Assembly: GCF_036227225.1 (NCBI RefSeq)
Contig: NZ_CP109444.1
Span: 2,957,501 to 3,021,500, forward strand
DNA from: Streptomyces sp. NBC_01478
GTDB lineage: Bacteria; Actinomycetota; Actinomycetes; Streptomycetales; Streptomycetaceae
Length of the DNA: 64,000 bases
Reading direction: 5' to 3'
Positions 25,339 through 34,474 of the stretch are shown here, piece by piece. A program made the position numbers and the translations under genes. The notes under the pieces are model-generated. The model was not told the origin of the DNA, did no database searches, and worked only from the letters and a program-made list of their open reading frames with translations. How positions within the stretch are numbered: the stretch's first letter is position 1; every line of letters begins with the position of its first letter.

Positions 25339-26958
25339 TCAGTGGGCTCCGGTGCCGGTCAGGGACCGTACCTCCAGCTCCGCGTACTTGCCGGTGTCCG
25401 GCTCCTCCTTGGAGAGGATCGTGCCGAGCCAGCCCAGCAGGAAGCCGACGGGGATGGAGATGATGCCGGGGTTCTCCAGGGGGAACCAGTGGAAGTCGAC
25501 GTCGGGGAACATCGACGTGGGCTTGCCCGAGACCACCGGCGAGAACAGGACCAGGCCGACCGCGGCGACGAGGCCGCCGTAGATCGACCACAGTGCTCCG
25601 GACGTGGTGAAGCGCTTCCAGAAGAGGCTGTAGAGGATCGTCGGGAGGTTGGCGGAGGCGGCGACCGCGAAGGCGAGGGCGACCAGGCCGGCGACGTTCA
25701 GGTCGCGGGCGAGGGCGCCGAGGACGATGGAGACGGCGCCGATGCCGACCGTGGCGTACCGGGCGGCGGCCATCTCCTGCTTCTCGGTCGCCTGGCCGCG
25801 CTTGATGACGTTCGCGTAGATGTCGTGGGCGAACGAGGAGGACGAGGCCAGGGTCAGGCCGGCGACGACCGCGAGGATCGTGGCGAAGGCGACCGCGGAG
25901 ATGGTGGCCAGGAGGATGGCGCCCCAGTTGGAGTCGACTCCGCCCAGATGCAGCGCCAGGAGGGGGGCCGCGGTGTTGCCCGCCTTGTTGGAGGCGATGA
26001 TCTCGTCGGGTTTGATCAGTGCCGCCGCGCCGAACCCGAGGGCCAGGGTCATCAGGTAGAAGGCGCCGATCAGGCCGATGGCCCAGATGACCGACTTACG
26101 GGCGGCCTTGGCGGTGGGCACCGTGTAGAAGCGGATCAGGATGTGCGGCAGGCCGGCGGTGCCGAGGACCAGGGCGATGCCCAGGGAGATGAAGTCCAGT
26201 TTGGTGGTGCCGGTGGCGCCGTACTTGAGGCCGGGGTTCAGGAAGGCGGAGCCCTTGCCGCTGTTGTCGGCGGCCTTGCCGAGCAGGTCGGAGATGTTGA
26301 AGTCGAACTTCAGCAGGACCAGGAAGGTCAGCAGCAGGGCGCCGGCGATGAGCAGGCAGGCCTTGACCATCTGGACCCAGGTGGTGCCCTTCATGCCGCC
26401 AATGGTGACGTACACGATCATCAGGACGCCGACCAGGGCGACGATGCCGATCTTGCCCGCGTCGGTGGTGATGCCGAGGAGCAGGGAGACCAGGACGCCC
26501 GCGCCGGCCATCTGGGCCAGCAGGTAGAAGATCGACACCACGATGGTGGAGGTGCCTGCCGCGGTACGGACCGGGCGCTGGCGCATGCGGTACGCGAGGA
26601 CGTCGCCCATGGTGTAGCGGCCCGAGTTGCGCAGCGGTTCGGCCACCAGGAGCAGGGCGACCAGCCAGGCCACCAGGAAGCCGATGGAGTACAGGAAGCC
26701 GTCGTAGCCGAAGAGGGCGATGGCGCCCGCGATGCCGAGGAAGGACGCGGCGGACATGTAGTCGCCGGAGACGGCGAGGCCGTTCTGGAAGGCGGTGAAC
26801 TGGCGGCCGCCCGCGTAGAAGTCGGCGGCGCTCTTCGTCTGACGGCCTGCCCATACGGTGATGACGAGCGTCGCGGCGACGAAGATCGCGAACAGGGTGA
26901 TGATCAGCGGGCGGTGCTGGCTCGCCTCGCCTGCGGCCAGGGTGATCGTGGGGCTCAT
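25339..26958 (-). CDS. Solute:sodium symporter (acetate/monocarboxylate ActP-like)
   Basis: A 539-residue permease of the SSS family with about 13 helices. Key family text includes DFYAGGRQFTAFQNGLAVSGDYMSAASFLG near residue 45, VGGFSSxxG-type replacement GGMKGTTWVQMVKA near 185, and GTAGLPHILIRFYTVPTAKAARKS near 265. The GDYMSAASFLG block and the DUF485 partner indicate an ActP-like monocarboxylate/acetate transporter. Its ATG overlaps the stop of the DUF485 gene (ATGA), so the two are coupled. Substrate assignment is inference. Confidence 0.92.
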   Translation of the reverse strand: MSPTITLAAGEASQHRPLIITLFAIFVAATLVITVWAGRQTKSAADFYAGGRQFTAFQNGLAVSGDYMSAASFLGIAGAIALFGYDGFLYSIGFLVAWLVALLLVAEPLRNSGRYTMGDVLAYRMRQRPVRTAAGTSTIVVSIFYLLAQMAGAGVLVSLLLGITTDAGKIGIVALVGVLMIVYVTIGGMKGTTWVQMVKACLLIAGALLLTFLVLLKFDFNISDLLGKAADNSGKGSAFLNPGLKYGATGTTKLDFISLGIALVLGTAGLPHILIRFYTVPTAKAARKSVIWAIGLIGAFYLMTLALGFGAAALIKPDEIIASNKAGNTAAPLLALHLGGVDSNWGAILLATISAVAFATILAVVAGLTLASSSSFAHDIYANVIKRGQATEKQEMAAARYATVGIGAVSIVLGALARDLNVAGLVALAFAVAASANLPTILYSLFWKRFTTSGALWSIYGGLVAAVGLVLFSPVVSGKPTSMFPDVDFHWFPLENPGIISIPVGFLLGWLGTILSKEEPDTGKYAELEVRSLTGTGAH

Positions 26959-27311
26959 GCGCCGCCCTCCATCCGGGACTTGATCGCCGCGCCCTTGGGG
27001 TCGAGCTTCGCGGCGGAGTAGCGCGCGTACCACCAGGCGATGAGGAACGTGGTGAGGAACTGGGCGAGACCCAGCACCAGGGCGACGTTGATGTTGCCGA
27101 CGACCTTGGTGTCCATGAAGTCGTCCGCGTAGTTGCAGAGCAGCACGTACAGCAGGTACCAGACGATGAAGGCGACGGTCACCGGGAAGGCGAAGGAGCG
27201 GTGGGCGCGGCGCAGTTCGGCGAACTCCGCGCTCTCCTGGACCTGTTCGAACTCCTCGGTACTGGGGAGTTGGCTTTCGGCTTTCGAGGGGGGTGGTGTC
27301 TCGGTGGCCAC
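26955..27311 (-). CDS. DUF485 membrane protein, symporter partner
   Basis: A 118-residue protein with a polar N-terminus and two helices (VAFIVWYLLYVLLCNYA and VALVLGLAQFLTTFLIAWWYARYS). The FxxLRRAHRSFAFPVTVAF and AWWYARYSAAKLDP segments are the DUF485 (YjcH) signature, always next to acetate symporters. The GTG at 27311 is chosen because AGGAG lies five bases upstream; an upstream ATG extends the frame into noncoding sequence. It is the first gene of the pair. Confidence 0.9.
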   Translation of the reverse strand: MATETPPPSKAESQLPSTEEFEQVQESAEFAELRRAHRSFAFPVTVAFIVWYLLYVLLCNYADDFMDTKVVGNINVALVLGLAQFLTTFLIAWWYARYSAAKLDPKGAAIKSRMEGGA

Positions 27312-27553
27312 GGTGTCTCCTCGCGTTACGGACCTGCGGGTTCTGGTCTGGCTTGGCGCTTCCTGCCCAAGGGCACGGCGCCGCACGTCGACCGGTTCAA
27401 CTCCTTTGACTTCTTTCGGTAGTCGTCTTTGGGAAATCATTGCTGGCCAGCCACCGCGGAAGATAACTTCAGCTCTGCACCACTAGTCATGTACCTGCCC
27501 GGACGCGCCACCACGTCTCGGGCCGTTTCGTTTTCGGATGATGTGGAGACCCC

Positions 27554-29086
27554 ATGGCTCATCTGCGCCCCAGACGCCGGCTCGCCCTGGCCGTACCGGT
27601 CGTGCTGTCACTGACCGCCTCGCTCGGCTTCCTCCCGTCGGCGGCCTCGGCGGTCCCGAGCACGGAGACCACCGCGCAGACCGCTGACGCGCCCAACCTT
27701 GCGTATGTGGTCAACACCCGGCTGGATCACTGGACGATCAACTCGGTCAAGAAGGCGATCAATGCGGCCGGCGGCACCATCGTGGTGACGTACGAGAAGA
27801 TCGGTGTGATCGTCGTCCACTCGGCGAACCCCGACTTCGGGCCGATCATCCGCAAGGTGCCCGGTGTGCAGTCGGCGGGTGCCACGCGTACGGCGCCGCT
27901 GAGCCTCGCCTCGACGACCGACGAGGGCGCGGTGCAGTACCTCTCCAAGGACCAGGCCGCGGAGACGGCGAAGGCCTCCGCCGCCGCGGGTGACAGCGAG
28001 CCCCTCGAAGCCGACCAGTGGGATCTGCCCGCGATCGGCGCCGACAAGGCCGCGAAGATCAACCCGGGCAGCAAGAGCGTGACGGTCGCCGTCATCGACG
28101 TCGGCGTCGACGACACCCACCCGGACATCGCCCCGAACTTCTCCGCCTCCCAGTCCGCCAACTGCGTGGGCGGCAAGGCCGACACGACGTACGGCTCCTG
28201 GCGTCCCGTGGACTCCGCGCACTACCACGGCACGCATGTCGCGGGTGAGATCGCCGCCGCCCGCAACGGCATCGGTGTGGCGGGCGTCGCCCCGGGTGTG
28301 AAGGTCGCCGGGATCACGGTGGCCGAGCCGGACTCGACCCAGCTCTTCTACCCGGAGAGCGTGGTCTGCGCGTTCGTGTTCGCCGCGGATCACGGCGTGG
28401 AGATCACCAACAACAGCTACTACGTCGATCCATGGCTGTACAACTGCCTGGACGACCCCGATCAACGTGCCATCGTCGATGCGGTCAACAGGGCCCAGTT
28501 GTACGCGCAGCACAAGGGCACGCTCAATGTCGCGGCGGCCGGCAACTCCAACGACGACCTCGACTCCGACGCCCTGGTCGACGCCTCCAGCCCCGACGAC
28601 TCGACCGCGACGACCCGTACGGTCGACCCGCACGAGTGCTTCGACGTGCCGACCCAGTTGCCGGGTGTCGTCACGGTGAGCTCGGTCGGCGTCACCAAGG
28701 CCAAGTCGTACTTCTCCAGCTACGGCCAGGGCGTGATCGACGTGGCGGCGCCGGGCGGGGACGCCCGGCAGATCCCGGACACCCCGTCGAAGAACGGCCG
28801 CATCCTGTCCACGCTGCCGAACAACACGTACGGCTACCTCCAGGGCACCTCGATGGCGACCCCGCACGTGGCCGCCGTGGCCGCGCTGCTCAAGTCCACG
28901 CACCCGCACGCCACTCCGGCCCAGTTGCAGCGCCTGCTGAAGGCCGAGGCGGACAACCCGGGCTGCCCGACCGACCCGTACGACACCAACGGTGACGGCA
29001 TCGCGGACGCGACCTGCGTGGGCGGCAAGAGGGTCAACGGCTTCTACGGGTTCGGCATCGTCAACGCGCTGCGCGCGGTGAAGTAG
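27554..29086 (+). CDS. Secreted subtilisin-like serine protease (S8)
   Basis: A 510-residue exported protease. A signal peptide (RPRRRLALAVPVVLSLTASLGFL, cut near ASA at ~35) and an inhibitor-like propeptide (about 45-115) precede the S8 domain. The catalytic triad is Asp182 (VIDVGVDDTHPD), His225 (HGTHVAG) and Ser433 (GTSMATPH), with the oxyanion Asn in ITNNSYY or AAAGNSND. A small insertion with cysteines (YNCLDD, HECFD, PGCP, ATCVGG) suggests disulfides. The C-terminus has a calcium-type loop DTNGDGIAD. It is monocistronic with its own terminator. Confidence 0.95.
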   Translation: MAHLRPRRRLALAVPVVLSLTASLGFLPSAASAVPSTETTAQTADAPNLAYVVNTRLDHWTINSVKKAINAAGGTIVVTYEKIGVIVVHSANPDFGPIIRKVPGVQSAGATRTAPLSLASTTDEGAVQYLSKDQAAETAKASAAAGDSEPLEADQWDLPAIGADKAAKINPGSKSVTVAVIDVGVDDTHPDIAPNFSASQSANCVGGKADTTYGSWRPVDSAHYHGTHVAGEIAAARNGIGVAGVAPGVKVAGITVAEPDSTQLFYPESVVCAFVFAADHGVEITNNSYYVDPWLYNCLDDPDQRAIVDAVNRAQLYAQHKGTLNVAAAGNSNDDLDSDALVDASSPDDSTATTRTVDPHECFDVPTQLPGVVTVSSVGVTKAKSYFSSYGQGVIDVAAPGGDARQIPDTPSKNGRILSTLPNNTYGYLQGTSMATPHVAAVAALLKSTHPHATPAQLQRLLKAEADNPGCPTDPYDTNGDGIADATCVGGKRVNGFYGFGIVNALRAVK

Positions 29087-29101
29087 CCAGTACCCGTCAA
29101 C

Positions 29102-29127
29102 GGGCCGGGCGGATCTCCGCCCGGCCC
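29102..29127 (+). terminator. Terminator after the S8 protease
   Basis: GGGCCGGGCGGA (29102-29113) pairs with TCCGCCCGGCCC (29116-29127), followed by TTTCGTGT. The very tight loop is probably opened by one or two pairs in vivo. Confidence 0.8.
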
Positions 29128-29169
29128 TTTCGTGTGTTGACGCGCGCGTATGCAGCCGTCGCTATCGAT

Positions 29170-29184
29170 ATTGATCGAATCAAT
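29170..29184. promoter_or_regulatory. AT-rich palindrome upstream of the CoA transferase gene
   Basis: ATTGAT-CGA-ATCAAT is a perfect six-base inverted repeat with a three-base spacer, 17 bases before the ATG at 29201. It stands in an unusually AT-rich stretch (29160-29215). The position over the promoter or leader suggests a repressor operator; no regulator gene is adjacent. Confidence 0.5.
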
Positions 29185-29200
29185 ACTGCATAGTTCAATC

Positions 29201-30604
29201 ATGACTGCTATCAATGTGGCATGGGCCGCCATGGGCGGCGATCCCGCCCTGGTCTCGCGTGTCTCGACCGTGGCGCGCCAGGGGGCGCTCGAAGCGCGGC
29301 TTCCCGTACGGGAGTTGGCGCGGGCCTGTGTGGGAGCGTGCGCGCTGGCCGCCGCCGAGTTGGGGGCGCGACGGGCCGGGCTCGCCGAGGTGCCCGGGGT
29401 GCGGGTGGACGACGGGGCCGTCGCGACGGCGTTCGTCAGTGAGCGTCATCTGTTGATCGACGGGCGGGCGCCGGTCACCTTCGCGCCCCTGTCACGGTTC
29501 TGGCGGACGGCCGACGGCTGGGTCCGCACCCACGCGAACTATCCGCACCACCGGGCGCGGTTGCTGGACGCGTTGAAGCTGCCGGGGGGCGCGTCCGTGG
29601 ACGCCGTGGCCGAGGTGCTCGCCGAGCGGTCCGCGCGGGAGGTGGAGGAGACCGTCTACGCCGCCGGAGGCCTCGCGGTCGCGCTGCGGACGGCGGAGGA
29701 GTGGGCCGCGCACGCGCAGGGGGCCGCCGTCGCAGGGCGGCCGCTCGTCGAACGCGAGCGGCTCGGCACCGCACGCGCGCGTGCGCTCCGGCCGCTCGAC
29801 GGCGACCCGTTGCTGCCCGCCGCCGGGCTGCGGGTGCTCGACCTGACCCGGGTCATCGCGGGCCCGGTCGCCACCCGCACGCTCGCGTTGCTGGGCGCGG
29901 ACGTACTGCGCGTGGACGCCCCGCAGTTGCCCGAGGATCCCGACGCGCACGCGGACACCGGTCTCGGGAAGCGGTCGACCCGGCTGGACCTCCGGCTGCC
30001 GGCCGACCGGGAGACCTTCGAGGAGTTGCTCGCGCGTGCGGACGTGGTCGTCACCGGGTACCGGCCGGGTGCCCTGGACCGGTTCGGGCTCTCCCCCGAG
30101 GCGCTGGTCGACCGTGGGCCCGGGCTGATCGTGGCGCAGTTGTCGGCTTGGGGCGCGTACGGGCCCTGGGGTGATCGACGCGGGTTCGACAGTCTGGTGC
30201 AGGTCGCCACCGGCATCGCGACGATCGAGGGGTCACCGGAGCGGCCCGGCGCGCTGCCGGCACAGGCCCTCGACCACGGGACCGGGTATCTGCTGGCGGG
30301 CGCGGTGCTGCGAGCACTGACGGAACAGTCGGAGCACGGCTGCGGCATCGCCCTGCGGTTGGCGCTCGCACGGACCGCGGCCTGGTTGACGGCAGACGGG
30401 GGCGAGCAGGGAGGGCCGGTGACCGGAACGGCGTACGGAACGAGCGGCTCGGCGTACAACCGGCCCGACGCCTGGCTGGTCGAGACGGACAGCGGGATCG
30501 GACGGCTGCGGCACACCCTGTCGCCGGTCTCGTTCGTCGGTGGGCCCTCGAACTGGGCGCGTCCGCCGGGTCGTTGGGGCACGGACCCGGCTTGCTGGGC
30601 TTGA
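29201..30604 (+). CDS. CaiB/BaiF-type (family III) CoA transferase
   Basis: A 467-residue protein. The second half begins with the family III signature LRVLDLTRVIAGPVATRTLALLGADVLRV (near 210) and continues with VVVTGYRPGALDRFGL and the Asp-containing RRGFDSLVQVATG where the catalytic aspartate is expected. The first ~200 residues are a degenerate copy of the same fold (FAPLSRFWRTADGWVRTH), giving a two-part architecture. It would move CoA between carboxylic acids; the substrate is unknown. ATG at 29201 is preferred because it follows the palindrome and starts coding composition. The gene stands alone. Confidence 0.85.
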   Translation: MTAINVAWAAMGGDPALVSRVSTVARQGALEARLPVRELARACVGACALAAAELGARRAGLAEVPGVRVDDGAVATAFVSERHLLIDGRAPVTFAPLSRFWRTADGWVRTHANYPHHRARLLDALKLPGGASVDAVAEVLAERSAREVEETVYAAGGLAVALRTAEEWAAHAQGAAVAGRPLVERERLGTARARALRPLDGDPLLPAAGLRVLDLTRVIAGPVATRTLALLGADVLRVDAPQLPEDPDAHADTGLGKRSTRLDLRLPADRETFEELLARADVVVTGYRPGALDRFGLSPEALVDRGPGLIVAQLSAWGAYGPWGDRRGFDSLVQVATGIATIEGSPERPGALPAQALDHGTGYLLAGAVLRALTEQSEHGCGIALRLALARTAAWLTADGGEQGGPVTGTAYGTSGSAYNRPDAWLVETDSGIGRLRHTLSPVSFVGGPSNWARPPGRWGTDPACWA

Positions 30605-30704
30605 TACGGAAGTCGACCGTAAAGGTACCTATGCACGGAATGACGTTCCACCGGCCGTTTGGTTGCACTTGCCCGGTTCTGTGGCGGCTGGTGAAGATCT
30701 TGGG

Positions 30705-31715
30705 GTGACCCTGATACGACCGACCGTCGAAGCGGCCGGCGCGAGCGGCTCCGGGCGACGTGCCGGTACGCGTCGGACCGTCGCCGTACTGGCCCTGGTG
30801 GTGCTCGCCGCGCTGATCCCGCTGCTCGGGCCGTCCGCCGTGCTGCACGGCACCGGGGAGGCCGCCTCACCCGGCACAGGAGGTATCGCGCTGCTGCGGG
30901 CGGTGCTGTTCGGTGCCTTGTGCGTCCCCCTGGGGGAGCTGTTCGTGAACCGGCTCGCGCGTACCGTGCCCGGCACTCCCCCGAACGGCCCCCGGAGTTG
31001 GGCCCCGTACGCGGCCGGTGCCGGTTTCGTCGCCGTGCTGGGGCTCGCGTCGGTCGTGGCGACGGGCAGCCTGGTGCCGAGCAGCCTCGCCCAGATCGAC
31101 ATCGGCGGCCTCTACCAGTCCCGCGACGGCAAGCTCGCGCTCCTGGAGGTCAACGCGTTCGCCCTGGCCGCTCTGTGCGCCCGGTCGCGTCGGCCCGGTC
31201 TCCAGGTGTGGCCCCTTGCCGGCCTGATCGTCGCGGAGGCCCTGCGCGTGCACCCGGCGAGCGAGCACAGCCCTCTGGTCGGCTTCGAACTGACCCTGGC
31301 GCACCTGACGTGCGCGGCCCTGTGGGTGGGCGGTCTGCTGCACGCGCTGCGCACGTTGCGGCAGTGGCGCGGTGCCGAGGCGGGGGCCGCGCTGTTGGGG
31401 CTCTACGCGCGCGTGGCGGTCGTACTGCTCGCCGCGATCACCGCGACGGGCGTGTGGAGTTCGCTGCGCCGGATGCCGGCGGGCACGATCCTGGACCAAC
31501 TGACGACGACGGCGTACGGGCGCACTCTGCTCGCGAAGGTGCTCCTCGTCGCCGCCGTCGCCGTACTCGCGTTGTGGGCGCGGTACCGGCTGCGGCGGGC
31601 CTCCGATCCGGTGGCCGCCTGCTCACCCGCGCGGGCGGAGGTCGTCGCCCTGGGGGTGGTGGTCATGGTCTCCGGACTGTTGACGGCGTTGCCGGTGCCG
31701 ATCCGCTGGCATTGA
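30705..31715 (+). CDS. CopD-like multipass membrane protein
   Basis: A 336-residue protein with about eight membrane helices. The region LTLAHLTCAALWVGGLLHAL with the later TATGVWSSLRRMPAGTILDQLTTTAYGRTLLAKVLLV is the CopD/CutD domain, linked to copper resistance and sometimes to cytochrome assembly. It lacks an N-terminal CopC domain. The GTG at 30705 gives a basic N-terminus before helix 1, but the ribosome site is weak and the true start could be a little downstream. Copper handling is inferred from the family, and no CopC or copper chaperone gene is nearby. Confidence 0.78.
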   Translation: MTLIRPTVEAAGASGSGRRAGTRRTVAVLALVVLAALIPLLGPSAVLHGTGEAASPGTGGIALLRAVLFGALCVPLGELFVNRLARTVPGTPPNGPRSWAPYAAGAGFVAVLGLASVVATGSLVPSSLAQIDIGGLYQSRDGKLALLEVNAFALAALCARSRRPGLQVWPLAGLIVAEALRVHPASEHSPLVGFELTLAHLTCAALWVGGLLHALRTLRQWRGAEAGAALLGLYARVAVVLLAAITATGVWSSLRRMPAGTILDQLTTTAYGRTLLAKVLLVAAVAVLALWARYRLRRASDPVAACSPARAEVVALGVVVMVSGLLTALPVPIRWH

Positions 31716-31747
31716 TCGACTCCAGTGTTGACCGACTCCGGCATTGA

Positions 31748-32794
31748 TCAACTGTTGACGACCAGGACCTTCAGGGCGGTGCGCTCGTCCATCGCCTTGT
31801 AGCCGTCGGGCACGCCCTCCAGGCCGACCGTCAGGTCGAAGACGGGTGACGGGTCGATGGCGCCGTCCAGGATGTCGGGCAGCAGCTCCGGGATGTACGC
31901 GCGGACCGGTGCGACGCCGCCGCGCAGCGCGATGTTCCGGTCGAACATGACCCCGAGGTCGAGGCCGGTGCCGCTGCCGTGCGGGACGCCGACGAAGCCG
32001 ATCGCGCCGCCGTCGCGCGTGATGTCGACGGCCGTCCGCATGGACTGCTGGGTGCCGACGGCCTCGACGACGGCGTGTGCGCCCTGGCCGCGGGTGAGTT
32101 CGCGCACGGCCTCGACGGCGGCCTCGCCGCGTTCGGCGACGACGTCGGTGGCGCCGAAGGTCCGGGCGATGTCCGTGCGGGTCTTGTGGCGGCCGAGCGC
32201 GATGATCCGCTCTGCCCCGAGCCGCTTGGCGGCGAGCACGGCGCACAGGCCGACCGCTCCGTCTCCCACGACGGCGACGGTGGCGCCCTTGCGTACGCCC
32301 GCGCCGAGGGCCGCGTGGTGGCCGGTGCCCATGACGTCCGACAGGGTCAGCAGCGCGGACAGCAGGCGCTCGTCGGAGACCGCCTCCTTGGGCAGCCGTA
32401 CGAGGGTGCCGTCGGCGAAGGGCACGCGTACCGCCTCGCCCTGGCCGCCGTCGTAGCCCACGGCACCCCAGAAACCGCCGTGCACGCAGGAGGTGGTGAG
32501 GCCCTCACGGCAGAAGTCGCAGACGCCGTCGGACCACATGAAGGGCGCGACCACGAGGTCACCGGTCCTGACGCCGCTCACCTCGGAGCCGGTCTCCTCC
32601 ACGATCCCGAGGAACTCGTGCCCGATCCGCTGCCCCGGCTGCCGGGCCGACTCGCCGCGGTACGCCCACAGGTCGCTGCCGCAGATACAGGCGCGCACCA
32701 CCCGGACCAGGGCATCGGTGGGCAACTGCACCAGGGGCTCGGGCACGTCCTCCACGCGCATGTCGAACGGGGCGTGGATGGTGGTGGCGCGCAT
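31748..32794 (-). CDS. Zinc-dependent medium-chain alcohol dehydrogenase
   Basis: A 348-residue MDR oxidoreductase. Catalytic zinc ligands are Cys38 (CICGSD) and His59-Glu60 (GHEF). The structural zinc lobe has Cys92, Cys95 and Cys103, but the first ligand position is Asp89 (SDGVCDFC), a variant seen in some members. The nucleotide-binding motif is VVGDGAVGLCAV near 178. Electron transfer uses NAD(P); the alcohol is unknown. It is convergent with the CopD-like gene and followed upstream on the same strand by the YhhN gene. Confidence 0.9.
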   Translation of the reverse strand: MRATTIHAPFDMRVEDVPEPLVQLPTDALVRVVRACICGSDLWAYRGESARQPGQRIGHEFLGIVEETGSEVSGVRTGDLVVAPFMWSDGVCDFCREGLTTSCVHGGFWGAVGYDGGQGEAVRVPFADGTLVRLPKEAVSDERLLSALLTLSDVMGTGHHAALGAGVRKGATVAVVGDGAVGLCAVLAAKRLGAERIIALGRHKTRTDIARTFGATDVVAERGEAAVEAVRELTRGQGAHAVVEAVGTQQSMRTAVDITRDGGAIGFVGVPHGSGTGLDLGVMFDRNIALRGGVAPVRAYIPELLPDILDGAIDPSPVFDLTVGLEGVPDGYKAMDERTALKVLVVNS

Positions 32795-32836
32795 GGCGAG
32801 GGTCCTTCTCGTCGCGGGTGTGCTGGTGCGATGCGC

Positions 32837-33511
32837 TCAGGGGGTGGTCGAGCGCACTTCACGGTACGCCGCCGCCGGTGCGCGGCGCTCGGCGAGGGTG
32901 CCGAGCACGCCCTGGACCAGCAGGAACTGCGCGGCGACGTACGTCAGCATGATCCAGAAGTCCGGCCCGGGCGGCTGCGGCCAGTCGGCGACACCGGTCG
33001 CGATGAGGGTGTCGGAGACCGTGAAGAGCGCCCCGCCGAACCCGGCGACCGGGCCGAGCCTGGTGCCCGCGGTGTACGCCATCGCGGTCAGGAGGGTGCT
33101 GTAGCCGGCGACGGGGACACGGAGGCCGGCCGGCAGGCCGGGCCACAGCAGGACGACCAGGGTGACGAGGGCGACGGCGTAGCCGACGGCGAGCAGACCC
33201 GCACGCGCGTGTGGCGGACCTTGGCGCCGGAACAGGACGAGGTAGCAGACGTGACCGACGGCGAAGGAAGCCATCCCCGCCATGAAGGCGGGGTCGCTGT
33301 CGGAGAGAAGCAGGACGTCGCCGCCCCAGCCGCACAGCAGGGCGGCGACCAGGAGCCGAGGGCCGCCCGCGCGGGCGGCGAACGCGGCGAGCAACGGCAT
33401 GAGCAGCGGCTTGACGACCAGATGGCCGGCGCGGAAGCCCACGACGAGGGAGACGAGGTCGAGGACTGCGGCGAAGACGAAGGCACCCAGCAGCGCCCGG
33501 GACACCCTCAC
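32837..33511 (-). CDS. YhhN-family membrane protein (putative lysoplasmalogenase)
   Basis: A 224-residue protein with about eight helices. Family text includes KPLLMPLLAAF near 40, ALLCGWGGDVLLL near 62, and GALFTVSDTLIA near 165 with the conserved acidic residues in GDVLL and SDTL. YhhN/TMEM86 proteins hydrolyse the vinyl-ether bond of lysoplasmalogen. Start GTG at 33511 overlaps the TGA of the sterol desaturase gene (GTGA), so it is coupled to a lipid hydroxylase-type enzyme. The pair suggests an ether or modified lipid pathway; that is inference. Confidence 0.85.
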   Translation of the reverse strand: MRVSRALLGAFVFAAVLDLVSLVVGFRAGHLVVKPLLMPLLAAFAARAGGPRLLVAALLCGWGGDVLLLSDSDPAFMAGMASFAVGHVCYLVLFRRQGPPHARAGLLAVGYAVALVTLVVLLWPGLPAGLRVPVAGYSTLLTAMAYTAGTRLGPVAGFGGALFTVSDTLIATGVADWPQPPGPDFWIMLTYVAAQFLLVQGVLGTLAERRAPAAAYREVRSTTP

Positions 33512-34374
33512 GCGGCCACGGACTCCTCGGTCTGTTCCACCGCGGCCGCCGGCTGCCAGCCCGGTCCCCGGAACACGCGCCCCGCGCGCTCGCGCCAACT
33601 GGTCGCCGCTTTCAGGTCCTTGGCGATGGCGACGTACTCATGGGTGGCGACCTTGATCGGGTTGAACGTGTTGATGTTCTTGGTCAACCCATAGACGGGC
33701 CGCTCAACCTCCGGCACGAAGGACCCGAAGAGCCGGTCCCAGACGATGAGGATGCCGCCGAAGTTGCGGTCCAGATAGCCGCCCTGGGAGGCGTGGTGGA
33801 CCCGGTGGTGGGACGGCGTGTTGAAGACGAACTCAAACCAGCGGGGCATCCTGTCGATCCGCTCGGTGTGGATCCAGAACTGGTAGACGAGGTTGGCCGA
33901 GGAGCAGAACGCCAGCGCGGCGGGGTGCACGCCCAGGGCGATGAGCGGGACGTAGAACGGCCACACCGTGAGGGTCGTCCAGGGCTGGCGCAGGGCCGTG
34001 GTGAGGTTGAACCTGCGGCTGGAGTGGTGGACGACGTGACAGGCCCACAGGATGCGGATGACGTGGTGACCGCGGTGGGACCAGTAGTAGAAGAAGTCCT
34101 GCCCCAGGAGCATCAGCGGGATCGTCCACCACAGGACGGGCACGCGCAGCGGGGTGAGTTCGTAGATCGCCGTGTAGATCGCGACGATCGGGATCTTCCA
34201 GAGGAAGTCGAAGACGAGGCTCCCGAGCCCCATGCCGACGCTTGTGGCGGCGTCCTTGGCCTCGTAGCCCGCCGCGTCCTCGTCGGGGTGGACGCGCACG
34301 CTGATCATCTCGATCACGGTGAGCAGCACGAAGGCGGGTATCGACCAGAGCACGGCATCGGGCAGATTCGGCAT
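33508..34374 (-). CDS. Sterol desaturase/fatty acid hydroxylase family protein
   Basis: A 288-residue integral membrane di-iron enzyme. The eight-histidine ligand set is visible as HRGHH (near 100), HVVHHSSRRFN (near 113) and HHRVHH (near 189), between four or more hydrophobic helices. The family hydroxylates or desaturates lipids such as sterols, carotenoids and fatty acids using O2. It is translationally coupled to the YhhN protein. The substrate cannot be deduced; an ether-lipid or fatty-chain substrate is plausible given the partner. Confidence 0.92.
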   Translation of the reverse strand: MPNLPDAVLWSIPAFVLLTVIEMISVRVHPDEDAAGYEAKDAATSVGMGLGSLVFDFLWKIPIVAIYTAIYELTPLRVPVLWWTIPLMLLGQDFFYYWSHRGHHVIRILWACHVVHHSSRRFNLTTALRQPWTTLTVWPFYVPLIALGVHPAALAFCSSANLVYQFWIHTERIDRMPRWFEFVFNTPSHHRVHHASQGGYLDRNFGGILIVWDRLFGSFVPEVERPVYGLTKNINTFNPIKVATHEYVAIAKDLKAATSWRERAGRVFRGPGWQPAAAVEQTEESVAA

Positions 34375-34474
34375 GGGTGAACCGTAGGACCGTAAATCGA
34401 CCGCGCCTAGACGTTGTTACCCACAAGTATTACCTGGGGTACGCGCTTGCTTGTTGGTGATCTCCACCAACCGG

